Part shown: positions 15,304 to 23,623 of the stretch, in pieces
Position numbering within the stretch: the stretch's first letter is position 1
How the letters are laid out: every line of letters starts with the position of its first letter
Source: Arthrobacter sp. UKPF54-2
Lineage (GTDB): Bacteria > Actinomycetota > Actinomycetes > Actinomycetales > Micrococcaceae
DNA: 64,000 nucleotides
Reading direction: 5' to 3'
NCBI RefSeq assembly: GCF_007858535.1
Contig: NZ_CP040174.1
Span: 1,116,001-1,180,000, forward strand
Made by a program: the position numbers and the translations under genes
Notes under the pieces: model-generated
Seen by the model: the letters and a program-made list of their open reading frames with translations, nothing else
The model's database searches: none
What the model was told of the DNA's origin: nothing

Positions 15304-16653
15304 CTAGGCGCGGGCTTCCTGCAGGAGCCGTTCTTCCTCGCTGGTCTGCGGGTTCCGGCCGATGGCCAGGCCCACCACCGTGACCACGGCGGACACCGCG
15401 AGGTAGCCGGCGATCAGGAACCAGTTACCGGTGGCGGCGTAAAGCGCCGTGAAGATCAGCGGGGCGACGGCGCCGCCGATCACGCCGGCCAGCGTGTAGG
15501 CCAGCGAGCTGCCGGCGTAGCGCAGCCGGGCGGGGAACTGCTCGGTGATGTAGGCGGCCTGCGGCCCGTACATAAACGCGTGGAACGCCAGGCCGATCAC
15601 GACGCCGATGGTCAGCATCAGCACGGACTTGCCCTGGATCATCAGGAAGAACAGCGGGATGTAGAGGGCCGTGCCGACGGCGGCGATGCCATACACGAGG
15701 CGGCGGTTGAAGCGGTCGGTCAATGCGCCGGCGGCCGGGATCAGGGCCAGCTGGAAGGCTGAGCCGATCAGGATGGCGCCCAGGACGTTGCCGGTGGTCA
15801 TGCCCAGCTGCTTGGTGGCGTAGAGGGCCACAAAGACGGTGAAGAGGGAGTACAGCACGTCGGGGCAGATGCGCGAGAGGGCGGCGGCCAGCAGGGCGCG
15901 GGGTTCCTTCGTGAAGACCTCCTTGATGGGGGCCTTGGGGGCCTCGCCGTGGGCCTGGATGGCCTTGAAGACGGGGGTTTCCTCGAGCTTAAGCCGGATC
16001 AGCAGGCCGAAGACCACCAGCAGGGCGGAGGCGAGGAAGGCCACGCGCCAGCCCCAGGACAGGAATGCCTCGTTGCTGAGGGTCGCCGCGAGCAGGGCCA
16101 GGACGCCGTTGGCCATCAGGTTGCCGGCCGGCGGTCCGATCTGGGCGGCGGAGGACCAGAAGCCGCGCTTGCGGGCGTCGCCGAATTCGCTGGAGAGCAG
16201 GACGGCCCCGCCCCATTCGCCGCCGACGCCGATGCCCTGCGCCAGGCGCAGCAGCACCAGGATCGCCGGGGCGGCGACGCCGATGGAGGAGTAGTCGGGA
16301 AGTACGCCGATGAGCACGGTGGCGACGCCGATCAGCATCAGGGTGACCACCAGGACGTGCTTGCGGCCGATCCTGTCGCCGAGCCGGCCGAAGATCACCC
16401 CGCCGATGGGGCGGGCGAGGTAGCCGACGGCGAAGGTGGAGAAGGACAGCAGCAGTCCCACCAGCTCATCCCCTACGGGGAAGAAGATCTTGGGGAAGAT
16501 CAGTGCCGAGGCCACGGAGTAGATCGCGAAGTCGTAGTACTCCAGCGAGGTGCCGGTAAGGCTTGCGATGTAGGCCTTGAGGGCACCGGGCGGCAGCTGC
16601 TTCTTGCCGCCATTTTTGCCGCCGGTCGGAACGGCCTGGTTGGGTGTGGTCAT
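15304..16653 (-). CDS. MFS transporter, metabolite:H+ symporter (MHS) family
   Basis: 449-residue, 12-TM permease. MHS hallmarks are SLTGTSLEYYDFAIYSVAS in TM1, the loop GRLGDRIGRKHVLV and LLRLAQGIGVGGEWGGAVLL in TM4. The family (ShiA, ProP, citrate and dicarboxylate carriers) imports organic acids or zwitterions with H+. Being inside the pxp operon, between pxpA and pxpBC, it most likely imports 5-oxoproline (pyroglutamate) or a precursor; this is inference from context. A GGAGG ribosome site precedes the ATG. Confidence 0.92.
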   Translation of the reverse strand: MTTPNQAVPTGGKNGGKKQLPPGALKAYIASLTGTSLEYYDFAIYSVASALIFPKIFFPVGDELVGLLLSFSTFAVGYLARPIGGVIFGRLGDRIGRKHVLVVTLMLIGVATVLIGVLPDYSSIGVAAPAILVLLRLAQGIGVGGEWGGAVLLSSEFGDARKRGFWSSAAQIGPPAGNLMANGVLALLAATLSNEAFLSWGWRVAFLASALLVVFGLLIRLKLEETPVFKAIQAHGEAPKAPIKEVFTKEPRALLAAALSRICPDVLYSLFTVFVALYATKQLGMTTGNVLGAILIGSAFQLALIPAAGALTDRFNRRLVYGIAAVGTALYIPLFFLMIQGKSVLMLTIGVVIGLAFHAFMYGPQAAYITEQFPARLRYAGSSLAYTLAGVIGGAVAPLIFTALYAATGNWFLIAGYLAVSAVVTVVGLAIGRNPQTSEEERLLQEARA

Positions 16654-16714
16654 GATGTTCCTCCAGTTGCGGGTGGTGCCTGTGCCGGGCGGGTGTGCTT
16701 AGACGACTGCTGTG

Positions 16715-17488
16715 TTAGACGAAGGGGGCGGTGCCGATGCCGGCGGCGTTGAGCGCCTCGCGGACGGCGGCTGCCATGGCGACGGCTCCCGGGGAGTCGC
16801 CGTGGACGCAGATGCTTTCGGCCCGGATCTTCAGGATGGAGCCGTTGATGGTGCGGACGGCGGAGTCCGTGGCCATCCGGAGCACATGTTCGGTGACTTC
16901 TGCGTGGTCGTGCAGCACGGCGCCGGGGAGCGTTCGGGACACCAGGGTGCCGTCCGGGTTGTAGGCGCGGTCCGCGAAGGCTTCGGGGACCGCGCGCAGC
17001 CCGGCTGCCTCGGCCAAGCGGAGCACTTCCGATCCCGGCAGGCCCAGGAGGGCCAGGTTCGGGTCGACGGATTTCACGGCGTCGACGACGGCCTTGGCCT
17101 GCGCGGTGTGCGCCACGATCGCGTTGTAGAGGCCGCCGTGCGGCTTGACGTAGCTGACCCTGCCGCCCTCCGCCGCGGCCAGCGCCTGCAGGGCACCGAT
17201 CTGGTAGACGACGTCGTCGGCCAGTTCGATGGGGTCGATGTCCAGGAAGCGGCGGCCGAAACCGGCCAGGTCGCGGTAGCCGACGTGCGCGCCGATCACC
17301 ACACCGGCGGCTACCGCCTCGCGGCAGGTCTTCCGGATGACCGACGGGTCCCCGGCGTGGAAACCGCAGGCAACGTTGGCGCTCGATACGGAGCGGAACA
17401 TCGCGGTGTCGTCGCCGAGGCTCCAGCGTCCGTAGGACTCGCCGACGTCGCTGTTCAGGTCGATGGTGGTCAGCCCGGTAGTTGCCAT
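16715..17488 (-). CDS. pxpA: 5-oxoprolinase subunit A (LamB/YcsF family)
   Basis: 257-residue LamB/YcsF protein, the subunit that activates and opens the 5-oxoproline ring together with PxpBC. Motifs: [55 protein letters not shown] and [11 protein letters not shown]. First gene of the operon. ATG 17488 has GAGGA 7 nt upstream and replaces an in-frame TTG at 17506. A 21-bp palindrome 50 nt upstream probably governs expression through the divergent GntR regulator. Confidence 0.95.
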   Translation of the reverse strand: MATTGLTTIDLNSDVGESYGRWSLGDDTAMFRSVSSANVACGFHAGDPSVIRKTCREAVAAGVVIGAHVGYRDLAGFGRRFLDIDPIELADDVVYQIGALQALAAAEGGRVSYVKPHGGLYNAIVAHTAQAKAVVDAVKSVDPNLALLGLPGSEVLRLAEAAGLRAVPEAFADRAYNPDGTLVSRTLPGAVLHDHAEVTEHVLRMATDSAVRTINGSILKIRAESICVHGDSPGAVAMAAAVREALNAAGIGTAPFV

Positions 17489-17537
17489 GTGTGATCCTCG
17501 TCTCAATGCTTGGCCTCTTCAAGGATGCACCATCTTG

Positions 17538-17558
17538 TCGGATTGTTCAACAATCCGA
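17538..17558. promoter_or_regulatory. GntR-type operator between pxpA and the GntR gene
   Basis: TCGGATTGTT-C-AACAATCCGA is a perfect 10-bp inverted repeat with one central base. Its core TTGTTCAACAA resembles the TTGT-N-ACAA half-sites of FadR/VanR-subfamily GntR regulators. It lies 50 nt from the pxpA start and 38 nt from the regulator start, so one site can control both. Confidence 0.8.
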
Positions 17559-17595
17559 CGATTCCCGTTGGGGACACTCGTGTAGATTCGGCACT

Positions 17596-18282
17596 ATGAC
17601 GACTTCCGACGCCGGCCCCCGCGCCCTCGCGGCCGCGGCCCGCCTGCGCATTGCCGTCCCGTCGGTGGCGGACCGGGTCGCAGCAGAACTCCGCCAACAG
17701 CTGGCCGACGGCGTGCTGCTGCCGGGCACCCGGCTGACCGAGTCGACGATTGCCGAAGACCTCGGGGTCTCCCGCAACACCGTGCGGGAGGCCTTTGCCG
17801 AACTGGCTGCGGAACGGCTGGTGGTCCGGCACCCCAACCGCGGGGTCTTTGTGGCCAGCCTCGCCCCCGGCGACATCCACGATGTGTACACCGTGCGCCG
17901 CGCCGTCGAGGTCGCAGCCCTGCGCGGCGGGGGCAGCCCGGAGCGGGTGGCAGCGGTCCGCGCCGCAGTCGAGGAAGGCAAGGCCGCGGCGGCCGCCGAC
18001 GACGAGGAGGCCCTCGGCACCGCCAACCAGCACTTCCACCGCGCGATTGTGGCCCTGGCCGGGAGCCGGCGACTGGACACCATCATGTCCCAAGTCCTCG
18101 CCGAGATGCGGCTGTTCTTCCACAAGGCCACCGTGGATGCGCACTTCTACCGCAGCTACCTGGCCGACAACGAACAGATCTGCGCCGCGCTGGAAGCCGG
18201 CGAACCGGACCGCGCCGCGGACCTCCTGCTGGCCTACCTCGACCGCTCGGAACAGAAGCAGAGCGCCGTTCACGGGGAGTGA
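17596..18282 (+). CDS. GntR-family transcriptional regulator (FadR/VanR subfamily)
   Basis: 228-residue cytosolic repressor. N-terminal winged HTH: ELRQQLADGVLLPGTRLTE, AEDLGVSRNTVREAFAELA, RLVVRHPNRGVFVASL. C-terminal FCD ligand domain: VYTVRRAVEVAALRGG, HFHRAIVALAGSRRLD and the late His in HFYRSYLADNEQICAALEAGE that joins the metal/acid-binding set. It is divergent from pxpA and is the likely 5-oxoproline-responsive regulator. The ATG lies 7 nt after TAGATT (17583-17588), so it is probably leaderless, which excludes the longer in-frame ORF upstream. Confidence 0.92.
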   Translation: MTTSDAGPRALAAAARLRIAVPSVADRVAAELRQQLADGVLLPGTRLTESTIAEDLGVSRNTVREAFAELAAERLVVRHPNRGVFVASLAPGDIHDVYTVRRAVEVAALRGGGSPERVAAVRAAVEEGKAAAAADDEEALGTANQHFHRAIVALAGSRRLDTIMSQVLAEMRLFFHKATVDAHFYRSYLADNEQICAALEAGEPDRAADLLLAYLDRSEQKQSAVHGE

Positions 18283-18431
18283 GCCGGCGGCCTGGTCCCC
18301 CGATGCGCCTTACGCCCTGCGACGCTCGAAATTCCCGGCGCCGCCGGATTCCCGCGTCGATCGGCATTTTCCGCATCGTCCGGAACACGCGGCGTCATGG
18401 CGGCTTCCGGCAGCCCTAGTACGCTGGATGG

Positions 18432-18767
18432 ATGAAACGCACCCTCGCCGCCGCGTCCCTTGCCGTCCTTGCGATCACCCTGGCGGGCTGCGGCCAGCTG
18501 CAGCAGGCCACCGACAAGGCGGTCAGCGACGGCGCCTCCCAGGTTGCCAGCGCGGCCGGCAACGAGCTCAAGAAGCAGGCGTGTTCCCTGGTTGCCGACG
18601 GCCTGGTCAGCGCATCGGACAAGAAGGCTCTGGGCGGCCTCGTCGCGGGTGCCCAGGCGGCCGGACTACCCGCGGAGATCGCCGCCCCGCTCAAGCAGAT
18701 CGCGGACTCGGGCGACCAGGCGCCGGCCGATTCGGTCAAGGCCCTTCAGGACGCCTGCGCAAAGTAG
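18432..18767 (+). CDS. Small lipoprotein of unknown function
   Basis: 111-residue precursor with signal peptide MKRTLAAASLAVLAITLAGC; the lipobox LAGC places a diacylated Cys20 at the outer face of the membrane. The mature part is helical and Ala/Lys/Gln-rich with no recognised domain (QLQQATDKAVSDGASQVAS, LKQIADSGDQAPADSV). The start ATG follows TACGCT (18420-18425) by six bases, a leaderless arrangement. It stands alone after the GntR gene and converges with the LysR-type gene. A 9-bp inverted repeat GTTGTCGTT/AACGACAAC (18777-18785, 18798-18806) lies between the two stops and may terminate either transcript. Confidence 0.82.
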   Translation: MKRTLAAASLAVLAITLAGCGQLQQATDKAVSDGASQVASAAGNELKKQACSLVADGLVSASDKKALGGLVAGAQAAGLPAEIAAPLKQIADSGDQAPADSVKALQDACAK

Positions 18768-18832
18768 CTGACATTAGTTGTCGTTCTGAGCCCGCATAAC
18801 GACAACAACTGCGAGCCAGTTGCGGAAAACGG

Positions 18833-19570
18833 CTAGCGCTTGCCCTTTTTCCGGGAGCCCTTGCCGCGGCCCTTGTCCGGGTTCGGCGCGTAGCGCTGCG
18901 CCACCTTGGGTTTCTTGACCGCGGGGCCGCGCCGGTCCGGTTTCGGTTCGCGTTTGGGCTTCTCCTGCTGCGCGGACGGCTGCCGGGAACTCGCCGCGGT
19001 GCGGCCGCGGACAATCCCGATGAACTCCTCGATCACCTCGTCGGTGGACTCGCTCGGCCAGGCCAGGGCAATTTCGGTGGTCGGCGCGCCGGTGAGCTTC
19101 CGGGCCACCGTGTCCTTGACGTTGAAGTGGCGCGCCACGGACATCGGCAGGACCACCAGGCCCGCGCCGCTGGCAACCACCTGCAGGGCCTGTTCCGGTC
19201 CGCCCAAGGCAGCAACATCCAGGAACGTCTCGGTAGCCAGGTCCGCCAGCGCCACCTCCTCGAACACAGAAATCTCGTGGCCCTTGGGCGCCACCACCAC
19301 GGGCTGCTCCTCGTAGAGCGGGATGACGCTGAGGCCCTCTCGCTCCACCGGCAGCCGGACGAAGCTCAGGTCCGCGGAGCCGTCGCGCAGCACGGTGAGC
19401 TGGGCGCCGTCGTCGGACATAAAGGACCGCAGCGGAACGTCGGGCATCCGCTCTTCCCAGCGGCGGATCCACTTGCCGGGCGTCACTCCGGCCACGTAGG
19501 CGAAGCTCAGCTCCCGCGTCTCGGGGGCCGGTTCGTCGTGGGACTGGGCGATTTCTTCTTCTGCGGACAC
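18833..19570 (-). CDS. LysR-type substrate-binding domain protein without HTH, basic tail
   Basis: 245-residue protein made of a LysR effector-binding domain (RELSFAYVAGVTPGKWIRRW, LTVLRDGSADLSFVRLPVE, VASGAGLVVLPMSVARHF). There is no N-terminal HTH: the start is at the domain edge. Instead it ends in about 45 residues rich in Lys/Arg/Pro (KPKREPKPDRRGPAVKKPK and GKGSRKKGKR) that could contact nucleic acid. GTG 19570 sits six bases after TACTGT (acagta on the plus strand at 19577-19582), so a leaderless start fits and the upstream in-frame residues are discarded. It is divergent from the DUF5997 gene; the pairing suggests a joint function. Confidence 0.82.
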   Translation of the reverse strand: MSAEEEIAQSHDEPAPETRELSFAYVAGVTPGKWIRRWEERMPDVPLRSFMSDDGAQLTVLRDGSADLSFVRLPVEREGLSVIPLYEEQPVVVAPKGHEISVFEEVALADLATETFLDVAALGGPEQALQVVASGAGLVVLPMSVARHFNVKDTVARKLTGAPTTEIALAWPSESTDEVIEEFIGIVRGRTAASSRQPSAQQEKPKREPKPDRRGPAVKKPKVAQRYAPNPDKGRGKGSRKKGKR

Positions 19571-19659
19571 ATGTTCACAGTACCGTCCGCACCGCAGGAG
19601 GGCTCCGGTCCGGCGGTTGGATGGTGCCCTGCGGCCTGGCCGCCCGATACCCTTGGAGC

Positions 19660-20064
19660 ATGACCTCTGCAAACTCCCAGTCCATGAAGCCGGCCACCGT
19701 TGCCAAGAAGCTTGGCATCTACCTGCCCGCAACACCCCAGGAGTTCCAGGATTCGGTTATCACCCGCGCTGATTTCGCCGAGCTCCAGGCCAACCCGCCG
19801 GAGTGGCTCGCCGAGCTTCGCCGCACCGGCCCGCACCCGCGCCCCGTTGTCGCGCAGAAGCTCAACGTCTCCATCAGCGGCCTGGCCCGCGGCGGTGTCG
19901 AGGAGGCGCTGACGACGGCGGAAATCACCGCCCTGCTGCAGGCTCCCCCGGCGTGGCTGGTCGCCGAGCGCGCCACCCACGCCGCCGTCCGCGCCGAAGC
20001 CCAGCGCGTCAAGGACGAGGCCGCGAAGAAGGACGCCAAGAAGGCCCGCGCCAAAGCCGAGTAG
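19660..20064 (+). CDS. DUF5997 family protein
   Basis: 134-residue soluble protein. Conserved blocks are MKPATVAKKLGIYLPATP, EFQDSVITRADFAELQ, PEWLAELRRTGPHPRPVVA and KLNVSISGLARGGVEEAL; the last 30 residues are a Lys/Ala/Glu-rich helix. The SISGLARGG segment followed by a short helix could be a degenerate DNA-binding helix pair, but this is only suggestive. ATG 19660 lies six bases after TACCCT (19648-19653). It is divergent from the HTH-less LysR-type gene, 89 nt between starts. Function unknown. Confidence 0.85.
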   Translation: MTSANSQSMKPATVAKKLGIYLPATPQEFQDSVITRADFAELQANPPEWLAELRRTGPHPRPVVAQKLNVSISGLARGGVEEALTTAEITALLQAPPAWLVAERATHAAVRAEAQRVKDEAAKKDAKKARAKAE

Positions 20065-20074
20065 CAGCCGGACG

Positions 20075-20142
20075 CCGTTTCGACGGTTACGCGCCCGCTC
20101 GACGCTGCGAACCGCCCTGTCGGCAGGGAATCATCGGAACGG
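20075..20142. repeat. Imperfect inverted repeat, copy 2 of a dispersed palindromic element
   Basis: Left arm CCGTTTCGACGGTT (20075-20088) matches the arm of the element at 1581. The right arm AATCATCGGAACGG (20129-20142) pairs with it with three mismatches. The loop again contains a CTCGACG block. It lies between the convergent DUF5997 and hsdR stops, a position that fits a bidirectional terminator. Confidence 0.7.
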
Positions 20143-20151
20143 CGGGGAACG

Positions 20152-23100
20152 CTAGCCCACGCGGGCGCTGCTTTCGATCGCTCTGAGCGTGCTGATGAGC
20201 CGGACCGCGCGCTCCTCGCCGAAGAGTTCGTCCGGCCCACTGGGGGCCAGCTCGCTGTAGGGCGATTTGAAGAGCGCATCGGGCTTGACCACGCCGTTCT
20301 CGGTGAGCTGGTTGACCAGGAGTTGGAGGAAGTCCAGCTGTGACGCGGTGAGAGCGGTGTCAGAAATGAACTCCGCGAGGGCCTCTTCCACGGCGTCGCG
20401 GTCAAGGCCCACGAGGGAGCGCACGAACAGTCCCAGCCCCTCCGTGCCCGCCCGCTCCAGGTCCACGGGGGTGCCCACGCCGCTTTCGGCCAAAATGCGG
20501 CCCAGCTCCTCAAGATCTTGGTCTGTCAGCTGCCTGTTCCGCCTCAGCCGCTGGATGGTGGTGTGGTCCTGATAGTCGGCCAGGTACAGCCGCGTCTTCT
20601 CCCGGTACCGGCTGAAGTCCATGAAGCCGGTGCTGGCCCCGGCGAGTTCGATCTCTTCAAGTTCTCCGAGCTCGTCCTGGAAGTTGGTGTACACGACGTT
20701 GCGCTTGCGCTTCTCGATCAGGTGCACGAGGTCCCGCAGCTGGGATCGGATGGACTCGAGCCATTCCGGCGACACGGACTCCCACTCGCCGTCGTCGAGA
20801 ACGGTCTCAAGCAGGACCATCTTTGCGGCGATGGCCGGAACGTTGGGCTGGTCGTGGAGGGCTGCTGCCACGGACTGGATCTTCCGCCGGAAGCCGACAA
20901 GACCCGCAGGGTCCGTCAGTGCCGCCAGTTGCGCCTGGTACATGGTGCAGTCGAAGCGCTTTGCTTCCTCGGTGTCGGGAAGGGCGCCGATGCTGGCCAG
21001 CCGGGCCAGATCGTGTTCCAGGGCGTCAAAGTCTTCACCGGCGAGGGCGGTCCAGGTCTGGTCTTCGGCGAACCGGTCCACCCATTGCCGGGCCGGTTTC
21101 ACCAGGAAGTTCTCACGCGGAAGCCTGTCAATGGTGTGCCGGAGCGCTGATCGCAGCCCTTCCACATAACCGTCGGCGGGAGCCCAGGACAGATCCGTGG
21201 CCGCGCGCAGAATTTTGGCCCTGGTAGCAAACGTAATTTCGGCCAGCGACTTTGCCACGGTGCCTTCGTTCCCGGGCATTCCGGCGTTGAAGTACTCGGC
21301 GTTGCGGCACAGGTCGAAGATCAGAAAGTCTTGCTTGTCCTGGCCCGGACCAAACAGGTCGGGGCACAATCGGGTGCCGCGGCCAACCATTTGCCAGAAC
21401 TTGGTCTTGGACCGGACCATCTTGAAGAACACCAGGTTGACGGCCTCGGGGACGTCGACGCCCGTATCCAGCATGTCCACGGAGATCGCGACATGCGGGT
21501 TGCTGTCGCTCTTGGAGAAGTCGTCGATCAAGGTCTGGGCGTAGTTGACCTGGTAGGTGACCACGCGGGCAAAGTGGCCTTTGTACTGCGGATAGTGGTG
21601 GTCGAACCGCTTGGCGATGAACTCGGCGTGCCGGCTGTTTTTGGCGAAGATGATGGTCTTGCCCAGCCGGTCCCCGCCGGCCACCTTGTGTCCGTGTGTC
21701 ATGAGCACTTCCAGTGCCTTGTCCACGGTATCGGTGTTGAACAGCCAGGAGTTCACGACGGCGGGATCAATTTCGTCGGGTATCTCGCCGTCCTCGTTCC
21801 ACTCCAGTTCGTCCCATTGTTCCTTTTCGGCGTCGCTGAGGTCGTCGTAGCGGATGCCCTCGTAGGGGAACTTGAGCGGTACGGGCACCACGCGTGGCGG
21901 TACCAGGAATCCGGCGTCGATGGCGTCGTTCAGCCCGTAAGCGAAGGTGGGGACGTTGTCCTCGATGTCGAAGAGGCTGTAGGTGTTGCGGTCCACCTCC
22001 GACTGCGGCGTGGCGGTCAGGCCGATCAGCAGGGAGTCGAAGTACTCGAAGATCGCCCGGTACTTCTGGTAGACCGATCGGTGTGCCTCGTCGATGACGA
22101 TCAGGTCGTAGTGGCCGATGCCGAACCGCCGCTGGCCCAGCGTTCCCGTGGTCTTGTTGATGAGGTTCATCATGGTCGGGTAGGTGGCCACGTGGATGCG
22201 GCTGTCAGCTTCCTCGCCCGATCCGAGGACGACGGGTCCGGAACCGGGCAGGTGCGTCTTGAACGCGTTGGCCGCCTGCCTGACGAGGGCGGTGCGGTCG
22301 GCCAGGAACAGCACCCGCTTGGCCCAGTTGGCTTCCTGCAGCAGTTTGGCCAGCGCGACGACGGTGCGCGTCTTGCCGGTACCGGTCGCCATCACAACCA
22401 AGGCTTTGCGCTGGTGCTGGCTTTCGTAGGCTTCCGTGACGGCGCGGATGGCGGTGTGCTGATAGGCGCGCTCGACGATCGTGTTGTCGATGGGCTGTTC
22501 CGCCAGAGGATTCCGGCTGGTCCGGCGGTCTACCAGAAGCTGGAGCTGGTCCTTCGTGTGGAATCCCTGGATCCTGCGTTCGGGATACATCGAGTCGTCC
22601 CAGATCCACGTCTCATAACCGGAGGTGTAGTAGATGACCGGGCGGCGTCCGTAGCGGCGTTCCAGACAGTCGGCGTACAGCTTGGCCTGCTGCTTGCCGA
22701 CGTGCGGGTCCTTGGTGGTGCGCTTGGCCTCAACCACGGCTAGCGGCAAACCGTCGTCGCCCCACAGAACGTAGTCAATGAACCCCGTGCCGGTAAGTGT
22801 CCCCGAAGCGGTGGGCATAGTGTCCACCGGGAACTCGCGGTCTTCGGGGTTGCTGAGTGGCCAGCCGGCCTCGTTGAGATCCAGATCGATGAGGTGCTTG
22901 CGGGTCAGCGCTTCGTCGTAGTCGTGGTCGTCCGGGACGGCCTGGTTCTGCTTCTTGGCCGCGGCTATCTGGGCCTGGATCTGCTGCAGTTGTGCTGCGA
23001 GATCCTCGTTCGCCGCAGCAGCTTCCGCCAGGGCCTCATCCTTGGCCTTGAGGTCCGCTTCCAGTTGCTGCAACTGCGCCGGGGACTGCTGTGGGGCCGC

Positions 23101-23553
23101 CGCTTTGGGTGCCGGGGCCAGGAGGCCGGCGTCAAACGCTAACGACGGCGGCAGCTGGCTGCCGTTCTTGCCGTAGTTCCGGGCAAGCCAGTAGCAAACG
23201 TGGTGCAGCTCTTTGAGGACCAGCTCCGCGCCCATGATTGTGGGGTTGACCGGGTTGTGGACCGCGTTATTACCGGCCTTGCGGATGATGGTGAACTTGT
23301 TGCCAATCACCCCGCCGACGAGGTTTTTGAACGCCGGTTCGTTGAGGAGCGCGTTGAGATCCTCCTTGTACGGCAGGGCAAGGGACGGCTCCACCTTGTA
23401 GATCCATTCCACCAGGCGCTCGGCGGTGTACCGCGCGTAGAACATGGAGGCGCGGGGATCGATCCGGGCGAACTGCTCAGCGCGCCGGGGGTGCTGTGCC
23501 AGCTCCGGCCAGTCGGCCAGCATGAACCCGAAATTGCTGTTACCTGCCCCCAT
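20152..23553 (-). CDS. hsdR: Type I restriction enzyme R subunit (DUF4145-PD-(D/E)XK-helicase)
   Basis: 1133-residue HsdR. A DUF4145-like N-terminal domain (about 15-115; ERLVEWIYKVE, RKAGNNAVH) is joined by a coiled coil (about 155-203) to the nuclease core FIDYVLWGDD...VVEAKRT (D260, E275, K277). The SF2 translocase has Walker A MATGTGKTRT (K394), DEAH box VIDEAHRS (488-491), motif III LTATP and motif VI QMVGRGTRL. Its C-terminal half should bind the HsdM2S core. It would translocate and cleave DNA lacking the cognate methylation. It is the last gene of the island, separated from hsdMS by three genes. A GGAG stretch lies upstream of the ATG. Confidence 0.93.
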   Translation of the reverse strand: MGAGNSNFGFMLADWPELAQHPRRAEQFARIDPRASMFYARYTAERLVEWIYKVEPSLALPYKEDLNALLNEPAFKNLVGGVIGNKFTIIRKAGNNAVHNPVNPTIMGAELVLKELHHVCYWLARNYGKNGSQLPPSLAFDAGLLAPAPKAAAPQQSPAQLQQLEADLKAKDEALAEAAAANEDLAAQLQQIQAQIAAAKKQNQAVPDDHDYDEALTRKHLIDLDLNEAGWPLSNPEDREFPVDTMPTASGTLTGTGFIDYVLWGDDGLPLAVVEAKRTTKDPHVGKQQAKLYADCLERRYGRRPVIYYTSGYETWIWDDSMYPERRIQGFHTKDQLQLLVDRRTSRNPLAEQPIDNTIVERAYQHTAIRAVTEAYESQHQRKALVVMATGTGKTRTVVALAKLLQEANWAKRVLFLADRTALVRQAANAFKTHLPGSGPVVLGSGEEADSRIHVATYPTMMNLINKTTGTLGQRRFGIGHYDLIVIDEAHRSVYQKYRAIFEYFDSLLIGLTATPQSEVDRNTYSLFDIEDNVPTFAYGLNDAIDAGFLVPPRVVPVPLKFPYEGIRYDDLSDAEKEQWDELEWNEDGEIPDEIDPAVVNSWLFNTDTVDKALEVLMTHGHKVAGGDRLGKTIIFAKNSRHAEFIAKRFDHHYPQYKGHFARVVTYQVNYAQTLIDDFSKSDSNPHVAISVDMLDTGVDVPEAVNLVFFKMVRSKTKFWQMVGRGTRLCPDLFGPGQDKQDFLIFDLCRNAEYFNAGMPGNEGTVAKSLAEITFATRAKILRAATDLSWAPADGYVEGLRSALRHTIDRLPRENFLVKPARQWVDRFAEDQTWTALAGEDFDALEHDLARLASIGALPDTEEAKRFDCTMYQAQLAALTDPAGLVGFRRKIQSVAAALHDQPNVPAIAAKMVLLETVLDDGEWESVSPEWLESIRSQLRDLVHLIEKRKRNVVYTNFQDELGELEEIELAGASTGFMDFSRYREKTRLYLADYQDHTTIQRLRRNRQLTDQDLEELGRILAESGVGTPVDLERAGTEGLGLFVRSLVGLDRDAVEEALAEFISDTALTASQLDFLQLLVNQLTENGVVKPDALFKSPYSELAPSGPDELFGEERAVRLISTLRAIESSARVG

Positions 23554-23623
23554 GCAGTGTTCTCCGCTCCTCCATCACGATCTTCTGTCAATCAGTCAAC
23601 CATGCCGGCCGGACAGTTGCGGT

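Noticed and set aside
18777..18806. Intrinsic terminator between the small lipoprotein and the LysR-type gene
   Set aside because: Inverted repeat GTTGTCGTT/AACGACAAC has a 12-nt loop and no T run; too weak to list as a terminator feature, though noted in the gene entry.
21331..22743. 470-residue plus-strand frame inside hsdR
   Set aside because: Antisense to the helicase core; Val/Gly/Asp/His-rich shadow composition.
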